From positions 10,533,001 through 10,597,000 of the forward strand of contig NC_081822.1 of the NCBI RefSeq assembly GCF_030704535.1: a stretch of DNA of 64,000 nt, given 5' to 3'. The position numbers and the translations under genes are program-made. The notes beneath the pieces are model-generated. The model saw nothing but the letters and a program-made list of their open reading frames with translations, had not been told where the DNA came from and made no database searches. Shown piece by piece: positions 48,146 through 59,461 of this stretch (positions within the stretch are counted from its first letter, which is position 1; every line of letters begins with the position of its first letter). The DNA comes from Vitis vinifera (lineage: Eukaryota; Streptophyta; Magnoliopsida; Vitales; Vitaceae).

Positions 48146-49614
48146 CAAATCTACTTATGTAAGTGTGAAAGGAATAATGATTTAAGAAAGTGGGAAGGGA
48201 TTGAAGTGTGAGAGTAAATAAATAAAATTTTTCTTTGAAAAACTAAACCTCCGTAAGTCAATTATTCTATTGATTACTTATATTTATTATACATACTATA
48301 CTTAGTGTTCCTTTCCATTTTTTTTTTTTGTCCTTTTTAAAATGATAATAATAATTTTTATATAAAATATAGTAATTCTTTGGAAGAATTGTGTTTTACA
48401 CCTTGGGTTTGATAATTAATAAAAAGTCCTTCAAACACCCATAATTGATTACAAGAATATAAGGTTGGAATAGACAAAAATACTCATTTGACTTATACTC
48501 ATCATTTTTGTCTTTATATCACCACTCTTTATATGTCATTTCATAAAATTCTCCTTTATTTAATCATTTTTTTTATTTTTTTTATTTTTTTAAACTCTTT
48601 TAAAAATAATTAAAAAATCAGCATAATTTTTTATTTTTAAATTATAAATAAACAAAAATTATTTTAATGATTCAAAAATTACTTTGGAAAATAATTTCGA
48701 AAAAACTATTAATTTAAATGAATAAAAATTATTTTTTACATTTTAGAAGTAAATAATTTAATGATTAAAACACTATTTAAAATAAATGTATTTACTATTT
48801 TTTTTCTTTTATACGAAAAAGTATTCTAAAGTTTGCTTTTTTTACTATTATAAAATAAAAGGTTTAAAGTTTTTTATTTTTTTATTTTTTTCCTTCCATA
48901 TTTTAATATTTTTTTGAACATAGACTTTTGGTAATAAGTTATATGAATGTTCCAAATTTGTTTATTAAGGAATTTTTTTAATGATTTGAATTAATTGAAA
49001 ATTTATTGAAATAAGAAAAAAGAAAAAGAGAGAAAGATGATAGATGAAGAGTTTTTATTTTAAATATCCAACTAAAATGTTTTGGTATTTAGAAATGGAT
49101 TATACATAATACAGTAGAGATTGAATTTTTCTCATATAAAAAGGTTAAATGATATATTTACTCATTTTAAATGAAAACAAGTAGTTAAAAATTATATAGA
49201 TTATGTTTGAGTTTGGTTTTAAAATATTTTTTCTAGTTTTTATTTTTTATTTTTAAAAATAAATTTTATTTTTTATATTGTCTCTTTTTGAAAATACATT
49301 TAATTAAAAAATGAAAAATATTTTTAAAAACGAAAATTGAAGACCTTGCCTAATACTATTTTTTTTATATGAAGATAATAAAAAGAATTAAATTTCATTT
49401 ATTGATTATTCTTTTTTATTTTTAAAATATAATATGTTCACAATTAAATAAAGGAATTGGTCAATTGTATATTTTTTTCACAAAAATGTAATATGTTCAT
49501 AAAAAAATTGGATTTAAGTTTTTCGTCATTTTTTTTTAATCAAACTACCAGAATCATGTTTAATACACATATAGATATACATGTACTACGGAGATATGAA
49601 ATTTGTGTCACTAT

Positions 49615-50408
49615 ACAAAGGTATTTACTAATTGTATAAGGGAAATGTACTAAGTGTACAAGCAATGTATAAGATTACCACTTATAAAAGATTTCAATTT
49701 ATTTTGAACCACTCCTTTACTTTCCTTGTCACTCATAAATTGCATACTCATGTCATGCACTTTATTTAACTCCCACATGGAAATTCCGATACTTTCCCAG
49801 TAATGATGTTTGGGGAAAAAAATTAACCCTAATTCATCCACTCTTTTCTCAGTTAAATCATTAGAAATATGGTTAACACACTTTCGTGGACACATTACTT
49901 AAGAGATATATATTGCACCATTGTACAATGGTATTACGCTAATTGTATAAGGGAAATGTACTAAATGTACAAGGGTGTATAAGGCTACCATCTATGAAAG
50001 ATTTTAATCAATTTTGAATCACTTTTTCATTTTCCTTATCACCCATAGATTGCATACCCATGTCATGCAATTTATTTAACTTCCACATAGAAATTCCGAT
50101 ACTTTCCTCAGTAATAATGTTTGGGGAAAAAAAATTTAATCCTAATTCATCCACCATTTTGTCAGCCAAACAATTAAAAATAAGGTTAATATACCTATGT
50201 GGACACACGACTTAAAAAGATATATATTGCACCATTGTACAATGGTGTTACACTAACTGTACAAGGGAAATATATTAAGTGTACAAGGGTGTACAAGGCT
50301 ATCATTTGTGAAATATTTTAGTCGATTTTGAATCATTTCTTTATTTTCTTTGTCACCCACAAATTGTATATGAAATTTGCACTATTGTATAAGAGTGTTA
50401 CACTAACT
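49615..50408. repeat. Tandem array, about 310-bp unit (interrupted)
   Basis: Units start near 49615, 49925 and 50235. Each holds words such as GTATAAGGGAAATGTACTAA, TGCATACTCATGTCATGCA, GGAAATTCCGATACTTTCC and TATATATTGCACCATTGTAC. The third unit is split by the insertion 50409-51990 and resumes at 51991-52130. On the minus strand units 1 and 2 encode similar peptides (ESIGISMWELNKVHDM and ESIGISMWKLNKLHDM), so the unit may derive from a coding sequence. Confidence 0.75.
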
Positions 50409-51990
50409 GATGCGACTCATGGTAGCTTAGCTTTAAAGGCGTATCAACAAAATTTATACCTTAAATACTATTACTAAAGTAGCCAAGTTACTATAGCATA
50501 GTGGTTCTAGGATCGTTCACTGGGAAGGGTTTTCGCAAACACAAGTGATATTCAAATTAGGAAAATAAGTGATTTTCTTATGGATGTTAGCTTTAAAAGA
50601 AGATGTAAATGTTTTAGAAAGATTTAAACTAATCTAAGCTAACATTAAAGACTAAAATGAAAGGGTGTAAAAACAAGTTTCTCAAAGATAGGATAACTAT
50701 GCTCTGGCTCTTATGCAAATTGGAAATCTCAGGATAGGTTCCTCGCGTTGGGGTTGCAACTATGGTGATGCTTGCTTCCCGAACCGGTATGGATTTAGCA
50801 AATCAAGTTTTAATCCTTTAAAACGGCAAAACAGATGGTAGTGAATTTCATCAATAGTTATTCGCCTTAGACTTCCTTTGAATGGCTCGTAAGAGATAAC
50901 TAATGGTTTAAAGCCAAAAGCTTACCAAATATTGGCAACTCAAAGTCATTCCAGGTGATAAACTCACCTTTCAATGGCCATTGAAATTGGTTCTAACGGA
51001 TTAATGCAAAACTTGGAATTGAAAACCTCACATTCCAATAGTTTGTAGGAGATAACTAATGGATAGAAATCCAAAAGCTTATCAAGTATTGGCCGTTGGA
51101 AGTTGTCCAAAGGAAATAAAAACCAAACTTTGCATTAATGAACCATTAATGAAAAACGACTACCTTACCTTTCAGGGGCGAGAAATTTCCATGGGATTGC
51201 ATCCAAGCCATCACATAACATCCATACTTTGAGAAACTAAAAGTTTTAGCCAATCATCCTCTGAGGAAAAGCTCTCAGAGGCTGTTTGGCTACTAAGAAA
51301 ATAGAAATGGGGAAGAATAAGAGAAGAGAGAAAAACAGAGCTCTATATATTTCTAAGTTAATGTACAGAGGATCGATCCCCCAATATCTTTTGGAGGTGT
51401 TGTGCACCTCTATATATAGCAAAATTACAAGATAAAGCCTTATGTCGGCTGAATACAAGGTTACAAAAGGAATTTACACGAGAAAATATCAAGCTAAAAA
51501 TATCTGGGAAGTCGGTGGTGCGTGCGTGGAGAAACAGAGGAAATTTGGCAAGGTAAAAGGCACCTTGCGAAATTTTCGCAAGGTGAATTACTCATGATGC
51601 GAAGTGCCATATTTTCGCATCATGAGTAAATTCACCTTGCCAAATTTGGCAAGGTGCATTTTCACCTTGCGAAAATTGCATTTTGGCAAGGTACTTTGCC
51701 TTGCCTTGCGAAATGGTTATCCCTTTGTTTGTGCTCATGTTTCCACTTGAAATTCAAGCCTGTAAACTTCCAAAATCCTTGCTTTAACTTGTCCAAGTAG
51801 CTCCTCCATCATTTGGCATGCTTGAATTGATTCATAAGCTGATAAAAACATGTAAACTTGCCACAAAATGGTTAAAACCAATTACTAAGGACCTCAATGA
51901 ATTAATTGGGTTAAATGAATATGATTACTACTCAAAGGTGCTTAAAACCATTATAATTAGGTCTACAAAATAGCACTTTTTGGTAGTAAT
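50409..51990. mobile_element. 1.58-kb insertion with perfect 8-bp target duplication
   Basis: The flanks are identical: CACTAACT at 50401-50408 and at 51991-51998. The insert splits a tandem repeat unit, which confirms insertion. The ends are GATGCGACTCATGG and TTTTTGGTAGTAAT; I see no terminal inverted repeat, LTR or poly-A. Eight bases of duplication would suit a hAT-type element, but the missing TIR argues against a simple assignment. No transposase is visible. It contains an internal duplication (AGGAGATAACTAATGG type words at about 50892 and 51046) and a palindrome cluster. Confidence 0.7.
51561..51715. repeat. Cluster of perfect palindromes / hairpins
   Basis: 51561-51585 is a near-perfect palindrome (CACCTTGCGAAA and TTTTCGCAAGGTG). 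51590-51603 ACTCATGATGCGAA pairs perfectly with 51614-51627, and the stem extends outwards through AAGGTGAATT/AATTCACCTT with one bulge. 51633-51656 is a perfect 24-bp palindrome (CACCTTGCCAAA/TTTGGCAAGGTG). More CACCTTGCGAAAA and TTGGCAAGG words follow to 51715. Confidence 0.9.
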
Positions 51991-52130
51991 CACTAACTAT
52001 ACAAGGGTGTTACACTCACTATACAAGACAAATGTACTAACTCTATAAGGCAAATGTACTAATTATATAAGGGTGTACAAGGCTACCCTTTATACAAGAT
52101 TTCAATCAATTCTAAACTTTTTTTTTCTTG

Positions 52131-52619
52131 TCACCTAAGGATTGAACACTTTTCCCCCACACATTCCTTTACCTAAAAATTGTTTTAATTTTAAATTTTA
52201 AATTTCATCATCCAAAATTTGTAATTGCATATTTCGTTTAAGTAGTTTTAACAATATTTTTTCTTACTACATTTACATCCTATATAAAGGAAAATTAACC
52301 ATAATATTTAGGTATTACATTTTTTTTTTGTGAAATCAAATTAATATAAATGGATAACATCAGTGTCATTGTTTCAAATGACTTAAGACAATATAAACAA
52401 CATATAATAACTATTGAGGAAAAATTCTCAATATTTTTTACCAAACTATGTCATTTAGATCTTTCCTATCAAAATTAAATCATAGGAAATAAAATTAAAA
52501 TTAATCACATTTAAAGTGTTTATTACAAGTAAACCGAATGAAATATATATTTTTACTATTTTACCTTTATAAACATAATGTCAGCAAAGATGAAAAAAAA
52601 TCATATTTAAATAGAATTA
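52131..52619. other. AT-rich spacer before the copia element
   Basis: No gene or recognisable repeat beyond the end of the tandem array. Confidence 0.4.
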
Positions 52620-52624
52620 AAAAG

Positions 52625-52863
52625 TGATAAACCAAGAAAAGATGAGTTAGTTACTGATCTCACGAGATGAAGCCCACTTGTTATTTGTTAGCTTTATTGT
52701 TATTGGTTTGTTATTTTACCAATTGTATTTTAGTTGTACTAGTTGTTATTACAGCCTGTCTCCATCTGTTGTAATAAAGTTCTTTGAACAATATATATAT
52801 TCAATTTGTCTCTCTTGCTTCTCTAACAAAGAGAGCAGAATTTCAGTTTCATCTTTTCTATCT
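52625..52863 (+). repeat. 5' LTR of the copia element
   Basis: 239 bp, from TGATAAACCAAGAAAAG to TTTTCTATCT. The 5' TG is canonical, but the 3' end implied by the target duplication and primer site is CT rather than CA. A TATATATATT tract near 52790 may serve as promoter. Confidence 0.88.
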
Positions 52864-52875
52864 TGGTATCAGAGC
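52864..52875 (+). promoter_or_regulatory. Copia primer-binding site (tRNA-Met type)
   Basis: TGGTATCAGAGC, the usual complement of initiator methionine tRNA 3' end used by plant copia elements. It abuts the 5' LTR. Confidence 0.9.
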
Positions 52876-52939
52876 TCACTTTCAAGGTGTGAATTTTTCT
52901 TCTCTTTCTCACTTTATCTCTGTTTCTCTCGATCCAAAC

Positions 52940-55900
52940 ATGGCCTCTACTTCGACACAATCTTCTTCTTCCTCTGGTTCGATTGGATCTGGACAAAGCT
53001 CAACAATGGCGTCTATTCCTTCCTATCAGATGCTTAATCACACTCTGCCTGTGAAACTTGATCAGACGAATTACATCATGTAGAGATCTCATATTGATAA
53101 TGTCGTTTTTGCTAATGGCTTTGAGGATTTCATTGATGGAACCTCTATTTGTTCGGAGAAAGATCTAAGTCCAGGAGTGATCAATCCAGCTTTTGTTGCT
53201 TGGAGGAAACAAGATCGAACAATCCTCAACTGGATCTACTTATTGCTCACACCATATATCATGGCACAGATCATTGGCCATAATACTTCTCACTCTGCTT
53301 GGAATGCCTTGGAAATTATTTTTTCATCTTCTTTAAGAGCTAAGATAATGCAACCCAGACTCGAATTACAATCCACAAAGAAAGGATCAATGTCGGTGAT
53401 AGACTACATAATGAAGATCAAATGAGTTGCTGATAATCTAACTACTATTGGAGAACCTATCTCAGAACAAGATCAAGTTATGAATCTTCTTGGAGGTCTT
53501 GGATCTGACTACAATGTTGTTGTTACTGCTATCAACATTAGAGATGATAAGATCTCTCTTGAAGCTATACATAGTATGCTATTAGCCTTTGAGCATCGTC
53601 TTGAGTAACAAAGCTTGATTGAACAAATGTTTGCCAATTATGCATTTTCCTCTAATAACAGAGGTGGTGGAAAGAAGTTTAATGGAGGTCATGGACAAGG
53701 CTACGCTCCAAATAACCATAATTACACCTATAGAGGTCGTGGATGTGGAGGTAGAAATGGACAAGGTGGAAGGCAAAATTTCAGTCCAAGTGAGAAACCT
53801 CAATGTCAATTATGTGGTAAGTTTGGCCACACTGCTCAGATCTGTTATCACAGGTTTGATATCTCTTTTCAAGGTGGTCAAACTACTACTTCTCCTTCTT
53901 TGAATAATGGGAATCAAAACAATATACCTGCTATGGTTGCTTCTTTTTCTAATAGTCCTGCAGATGAGAGTTGGTATTTGGATTCTGGAGCAAGTCATCA
54001 TCTGACTCAGAATTTGGGAAATCTAACCAGTACTTCACCATACACGAGAACAGATAGAGTCACTATTGGTAATGGTAAGCATCTCTCCATCTCCAATATT
54101 GGCTCTAAACAACTTCATTGTCATACACATTCTTTTCAACTCAAGAAGGTGTTTCATGTCCCCTTTATCTCAGCTAATTTGATTAGTGTGGCTAAGTTCT
54201 GCTCAGATAATAATGCCTTGATTGAGTTTCATTCTAATGCTTTCTTTGTGAAGGATTGACATACGAAGATGGTTCTTGCTCAAGGCAAGCTTGAAAATGG
54301 GCTTTACAAGTTTCCTGTGTTCAGCAACAAGAAACCTTATAGTAGTATTAATAATGCTTCTACTTTTCATTCCCATTTTTCTAGTACTGTTGAAAATAAA
54401 GCAGAGTTATGGCACAATAGACTAGGCCATGCTGCTTCTAACATTGTTTCAAAAGTCATGAATACTTGTAATGTCATTTCTGGGAAATATAAATCTACTG
54501 TTTATTCTAATTGTCAGTTAGCTAAAAGTCATAGACTACCCACTCAGCTCTCAAATTTTTGTGCATCTAAACCTTTAGAACTTGTTTATACTGATATTTG
54601 GGGACCTGCCTCAGTTAAATCTACATTTGGAGCGAAATATTTCATTCTTTTTTTATATGATTATTCTAGGCACACTTGGTTTTATTCATTACAAACAAAG
54701 GATCAGGCCCTTCCCATCTTTAAGCGATTCAAGCTTCAAATGGAGAATCAGTTTGACACAAAAATTAAGTGCTTACAGTCTGATAATGGTGGAGAATTTC
54801 GATCTTTTATGTCTTTTCTTCGAGTAGTTGGTGTCGCCCATCGATTCTCCTGTCCATACAACTCAACTCAAAATGGTAGAGTTGAGCGGAAGCACAGACA
54901 CGTAGTTGAGACTGGGTTGACTTTGTTATCTCATGCTTTCTTGCCAATGAAGTACTGGCACTACGCTTTTCAGACAACAACTTTTCTTATCAATCGAATG
55001 CCAAGCAAAGTTCTCGAGTATGACTCTCCTTACTTCACTTTTTTTAGAAAGCATCCTGATTATAAATCTCTTTGTGTGTTTGGCTGCCTCTATTATCCTT
55101 TCATTCGGCCATACAACACTCATAAATTGCAGTACAGATCTGTCTAATGTCTTTTTCTTGGCTATAGTTTGAATCACAAGGGGTTTTTATGTCTTGATTA
55201 TGCAATTGGAAGAGTCTATATTACTCCCCATGTGGTCTTTGATGAATCAACTTTCCCACTTGCTCAGTCCAAGTCTTCCATTTCGTCTAATGATACTTTA
55301 GTAGAAGGCTCCACCACTGCTATTATAGCTCCTACTTCTTCTCCTACTCCATGTCTTCTCCCAGATTCAAATATCAGTCATGCTTCCATAGATTCTCATT
55401 CTCTATCCACAAGTGAAAGTCCTATTCCTACAAACTCTTTTTCACCTCTGGACACATCTAGTTCTTCTCCTGCTACAGATTTGCCACCTGAATCTGTTCC
55501 AGAACCTCAAGTCACTACTTCTGCTCCATGAATGACAACAAGGTCCATGCGTGGTATAACTAAGAAAAAAACCATTCTTGATCTCTTTGCCATAAAGGTT
55601 TCAGAACCATCTACTCTCAAACAGGCCTTCAAAGATCCAAACTGGACTAAAGCTATGGAAATGGAGATTGTTGCTCTTCATCGAAACCATACTTGGGATC
55701 TTGTTGAACAACCACCCGATGTCAATGTGATTGGTTGTAAGTGCGTGTATAAACTGAAACATAAGCCAGATGGGAGTATAGAGAGGTATAAAGCCAAGCT
55801 TGTGGCAAAAGGATATAATCAAACTCATGGTCTGGACTATTTTGAGACCTTTAGTCCAGTAGTTAAGGCTACCACTATTCACATCATACTCATTGTTGCT

Positions 55901-57122
55901 CTCAGTTTTAAGTGGGAAATTCGGCAGCTTGATGTTCATAATGCCTTCCTCAATGGTGAGTTAGAAGAACAAGTCTATATGTCTCAACCTCCTGGATACT
56001 TCGACACTCAATTCCCAAATAGAGTGTGTAGATTGAAGAAGGCTTTATATGCCTTGAAACAAGCCCCACGAGCTTGGTTTCAAAGACTCAGCTATGCTAT
56101 TCTTCAATGGGGATTCAACATGTCTCGGATTGATAGTTCTATGTTTCTACACTTTGGTCAGGCCACTACTTTGATAGTTCTTGTCTATGTTGATGATATA
56201 ATCATAATAGGCAGCTCCTCCACACGGATTTCTTCTCTCATAGCTAAACTTGATTCAGTTTTTGCCTTACGAGACTTGGGTCAACTCTCATTCTTTCTCG
56301 GTATAGAGGTTTCTTACAATGAAGGCTCTATGAATTTGAGCCAAACCAAATACATTTCAGATCTGTTTCATAGAACTGAAATGTTTGATACCAAATCGGC
56401 AAAAACACCTGGTGTTGTTGGGAAGAACTTGTCTAAATTTGATGGAGATCATATGGCAAATGTTACTCATTATTGAAGTGTAGTAGGGGCACTTCAGTAT
56501 GTTACCTTGACAAAACCTGATATAGCCTTTGCTGTCAATAAGGCATGCCAATTTATGTAACAACCAACTACAACTCACTAGCTCTCAGTCAAATGAATAC
56601 TTTGGTATCTAAGAGGAACAATGCAAGATGGGCTCCTGTTAAGTCCTTCAAGTAACTTGACAATAGAGGGATTCACAGATGCAGATTGGGGTGCTCATCT
56701 TGATGATAGGCACAACTCAAGTGGATATTTTGTTTATCTAGGAGGTAACTTAGTCTCTTGGTTCTCTACCAAACAAAAAGTAGTGTCTCGCAGTAGTGCA
56801 GAGTCTGAGTATCGTGGCCTTGTTTTCGCTACTGCTGAGATTGTTTGGATGCAAGTCTTACTGCAAGAGCTATGTATGCAATACCTCTGCTTTGGTATGA
56901 TAATATCAGTGCTTACCATATGGCAAAGAACCCTGTGTTTCATGCTAAAACTAAACACATAGAAATAGACCTTCATTTTATACGAGATCAAGTCATGAGA
57001 GGAAAGATACAGTTGCACTTTGTTCCCACTGAAGAGTAGCCAACAGATTTATTGACTAAGCATATCACAAGTTCAAGGTTCTTATCCCTCAAATCTCAGC
57101 TTTGTATAGCTCTAAGACCCTT
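52940..57122 (+). pseudogene. Copia gag-pol polyprotein, broken
   Basis: Starts at ATG 52940 (MASTSTQSSSSSGS). Visible domains: gag up to a CCHC zinc knuckle (CQLCGKFGHTAQIC, about 53803-53850); protease WYLDSGASHHLT (about 53971); GAG-pre-integrase and integrase with WHNRLGHA, TDIWGP and QSDNGGEF (54410-54800); reverse transcriptase with QLDVHNAFLNGEL and YVDD (56186-56197); RNase H with DADWGAH, SSAESEYRGL and the C-terminal HIEIDLHFIRD. In-frame stops are at 53081, 53423, 53606, 54257, 55145, 55529, 56474, 56558, 56579, 56594 and 57037. A frameshift lies near 56865-56885 in RNase H. The integrase zinc finger has Tyr where the first Cys of its C-x2-C is expected. It cannot make its own polyprotein. 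Confidence 0.9.
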
Positions 57123-57137
57123 TCACGTGAGGGGGGA

Positions 57138-57373
57138 TGATAAGCCAAGAAAAGATGAATTAGTTACTGATTTCACGAGATGAAGCCCACTTGTTATTTG
57201 TCAGCTTTATTGTTATTAGTTTGTTATTTTACAAACTATATTTTAGTTGTACCAACTGTTATTACAGATTGTCTCCATCTGTAACAGAGTTCTTTGAACA
57301 ATATATATATTCAATTTCTCTATCTTGCTTCTCTAACAAAGAGAACAGAGTTTCAGTTTCATATTTTCTATCT
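57138..57373 (+). repeat. 3' LTR of the copia element
   Basis: 236 bp, from TGATAAGCCAAGAAAAG to TTTTCTATCT, preceded by a polypurine tract. Most differences from the 5' LTR are C/T or G/A. Confidence 0.88.
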
Positions 57374-57378
57374 AAAAG

Positions 57379-59340
57379 GATAAAAAAAATTATCTTTGTA
57401 ACATTTGTAATTTTTTTTAAAAAAAAATCATTAATTTAAATTATCAAGTTAATTTAAAATAATTTATTTTTGTTGTAATTATAGTTTTGAATATTCTACG
57501 ATTTTTATATTATTACTTTCAATTTATTTTCTTTGATTTTTTATTTTAAATTTCATCTAAACTTGTTTTTTCTTGCATTTTCATGTTTTCTATTATATCC
57601 CTATTTAAGGTTAAGGTGATTTTCATCTAATTTGTGTTCCATTATATTCTCTTTTCGATTTTAATGTGTTGTTATACCTCTTTACATAACAAAAGATTTT
57701 GTTATTTTTCATCTACAAAACTTTATATAAAAGATATCATGTACAAGGAAAAAAAATAAAAAAATAGAAAATTATGATATAATTATATACACATCTCTTA
57801 ATATGATACATTTGCATGACTTAATGACATCTTGCTTTAATAATTTAAACAATGTCAAGTTCACATCTATTTTAGATTTAAAAGGGTATTTGAATATTTT
57901 TCAAATTATTAAGTTATAATACATTATTAAATTAAAAATTAATTATCAATATTAGTTAAAAGATGATCATGTTACAAAATAATATATTAAGACAATACCC
58001 ATGTATTGTCCATAAAATAGAGAAAATATTCAATTTATTAGGCATGGTTTTTTGGAAGAAAAATAATTGATGGAAATAGTACCACCTTCTAGTAAGGAAT
58101 TAATTTACATGTCCCACCAATTAATATGTGAGAGAAAGGTAAAGTGAATGATGAGAGAGAGAAAAAGAGAATGAGAAGTTTATTGTTTTCTTTTTCTTTT
58201 TGATAGCTAAGGGCATTTTAGAAAATTTTGAAAAGTAATGTCCTTAAACTCAATTTTCACTCATCCACTAGGTTTTGGACTTAAATACAAGGGATATAAG
58301 GATATTGAGTTAATTTTCAAGCCCAAATGGGTGTAAAACTCAATTCTCTCTAATTCTTTTATATTAAAAAATAGATTTATTATATCTTAAAAAATTTATT
58401 TTTAAAATTTAAAATAATAAAAAAATTAAAACATATACCTGAAATTTTATTATATACCTTCTTTTATTTTGAATGAGAAACGACGGAATGAAAATAAAAA
58501 ATGAAAATGATGAAAAAAAAATTTGGATGAAATTTCAAACTTAGAAATTAGAGGTATTTAGTGAAAACTTGAAGGAAATTGATCCGTAAAGAAAAAGAAA
58601 AAAAAAATTATCAAACCCCACGTTTTCTGTAGATATTTCCCAGAATTTAAGTTAGCATTTCTTTGATGAAAGAAAAGACGGAATCATATGACTGACGTGG
58701 ATGAAACTCATGTGACTAGGATTGATGTATAACACGTCAGTTGATTTGATTTGAACGCAATCACTTTCAGATGGGCAATACCTATAACTTAATTCCTGTT
58801 TCACATGTTTGTTACACTGTTGGGAAATTGGAATCTCATTTCTGTATTCTATTAACTTTGCTTTAAAAAGGACATTTTGTTACGGCTTTATATGAATATT
58901 TTAAAATGCCGTCAAATGAATAGTACGAAGGAAAAATCGTATGGAATCCCTTTGAAAAGAAGAAGAAAGGCCTGCGGAATTTACACGTTAGAAAGTGAAG
59001 GAAAATGTGTGGCGATTCACACTTTGACATCTTCCTACCTCCTTTTTTTTCACATGGGATCCGATGCCCGTATTGGATACGAATTAAAAAGAAAAAAAAA
59101 AAGAAAAAAAAAAGAAAAAAAAATCCTGAAAATTAGGGAAACTTCTACTTGCTTTTGCTGGATTTTCTGCTTGTGGGAGGAGTTTTTGTCAATTTCTATC
59201 TTCTCAAGTTGTGCATGGCAGCACTCTGTTGCAATGGTAGGCGGGCCCCTCACGCCACTACCCGCCACTGTCATCTTTCCCTTCATCCACCATCCCTTCC
59301 CTCTTCGTCTCTCTTTCCTGCCCTCTTTTTCTTTTTCTTA
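57379..59340. other. AT-rich intergenic DNA and upstream region of the SEC14-like gene
   Basis: No gene seen. From about 58850 the sequence becomes more balanced and likely includes promoter DNA. A poly-A/G tract lies at 59086-59123. A 154-codon frame at 58877-59341 looks like chance: it crosses the A/G tract and lacks any recognised motif. Confidence 0.4.
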
Positions 59341-59356
59341 ATTGTTTTTTCCACTC

Positions 59357-59461
59357 TATAAAGTCTCGACTTCGCTCTCACCAATCACCATCGCCTCGTT
59401 GTAGGCTTTGGGCTTTCATTTGGAAGAGGGAGAATAGCGATCGATCACCGACGTCCGACAG
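59357..59461 (+). promoter_or_regulatory. TATA box and non-coding leader exon of the SEC14-like gene
   Basis: TATAAAG at 59357-59363 is followed by a CT-rich leader and a donor CGACAG|GTAATC at 59461/59462. The matching acceptor is TTATAG|GTTG at 62657/62658, just upstream of the ATG, giving a 5'UTR intron of about 3.2 kb. A second donor-like site TTGTCCAG|GTATGG at about 60388, after a GA-rich tract, could be an alternative leader exon. Long 5'UTR introns are common in plant housekeeping genes. Confidence 0.5.

Larger units (their letters stand above)
46423..49610. other. AT-rich intergenic DNA
   Basis: No gene seen. It starts with a remnant resembling the gypsy LTR end. Two related fragments at about 46545-46680 and 47655-47760 share AAAATATTTTCACTAAAAAT. 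A TA microsatellite and a long inverted repeat are listed separately. Confidence 0.4.
52625..57373 (+). mobile_element. Ty1/copia LTR retrotransposon, structurally complete but mutated
   Basis: Two LTRs (52625-52863, 57138-57373) flank a gag-pol region and are themselves flanked by the perfect 5-bp target duplication AAAAG (52620-52624, 57374-57378). The primer site TGGTATCAGAGC lies directly after the 5' LTR (52864-52875), and a purine tract GTGAGGGGGGA precedes the 3' LTR. Domain order is gag zinc knuckle, protease, integrase, reverse transcriptase, RNase H, as in Ty1/copia. The LTRs differ at roughly twenty positions plus a small indel, so the insertion is not recent. Many stops and one frameshift make it non-autonomous now. 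Confidence 0.93.

Noticed and set aside
58877..59341. 154-codon open frame upstream of the SEC14-like gene
   Set aside because: It runs through an A/G tract and promoter-like DNA and overlaps the probable core promoter.
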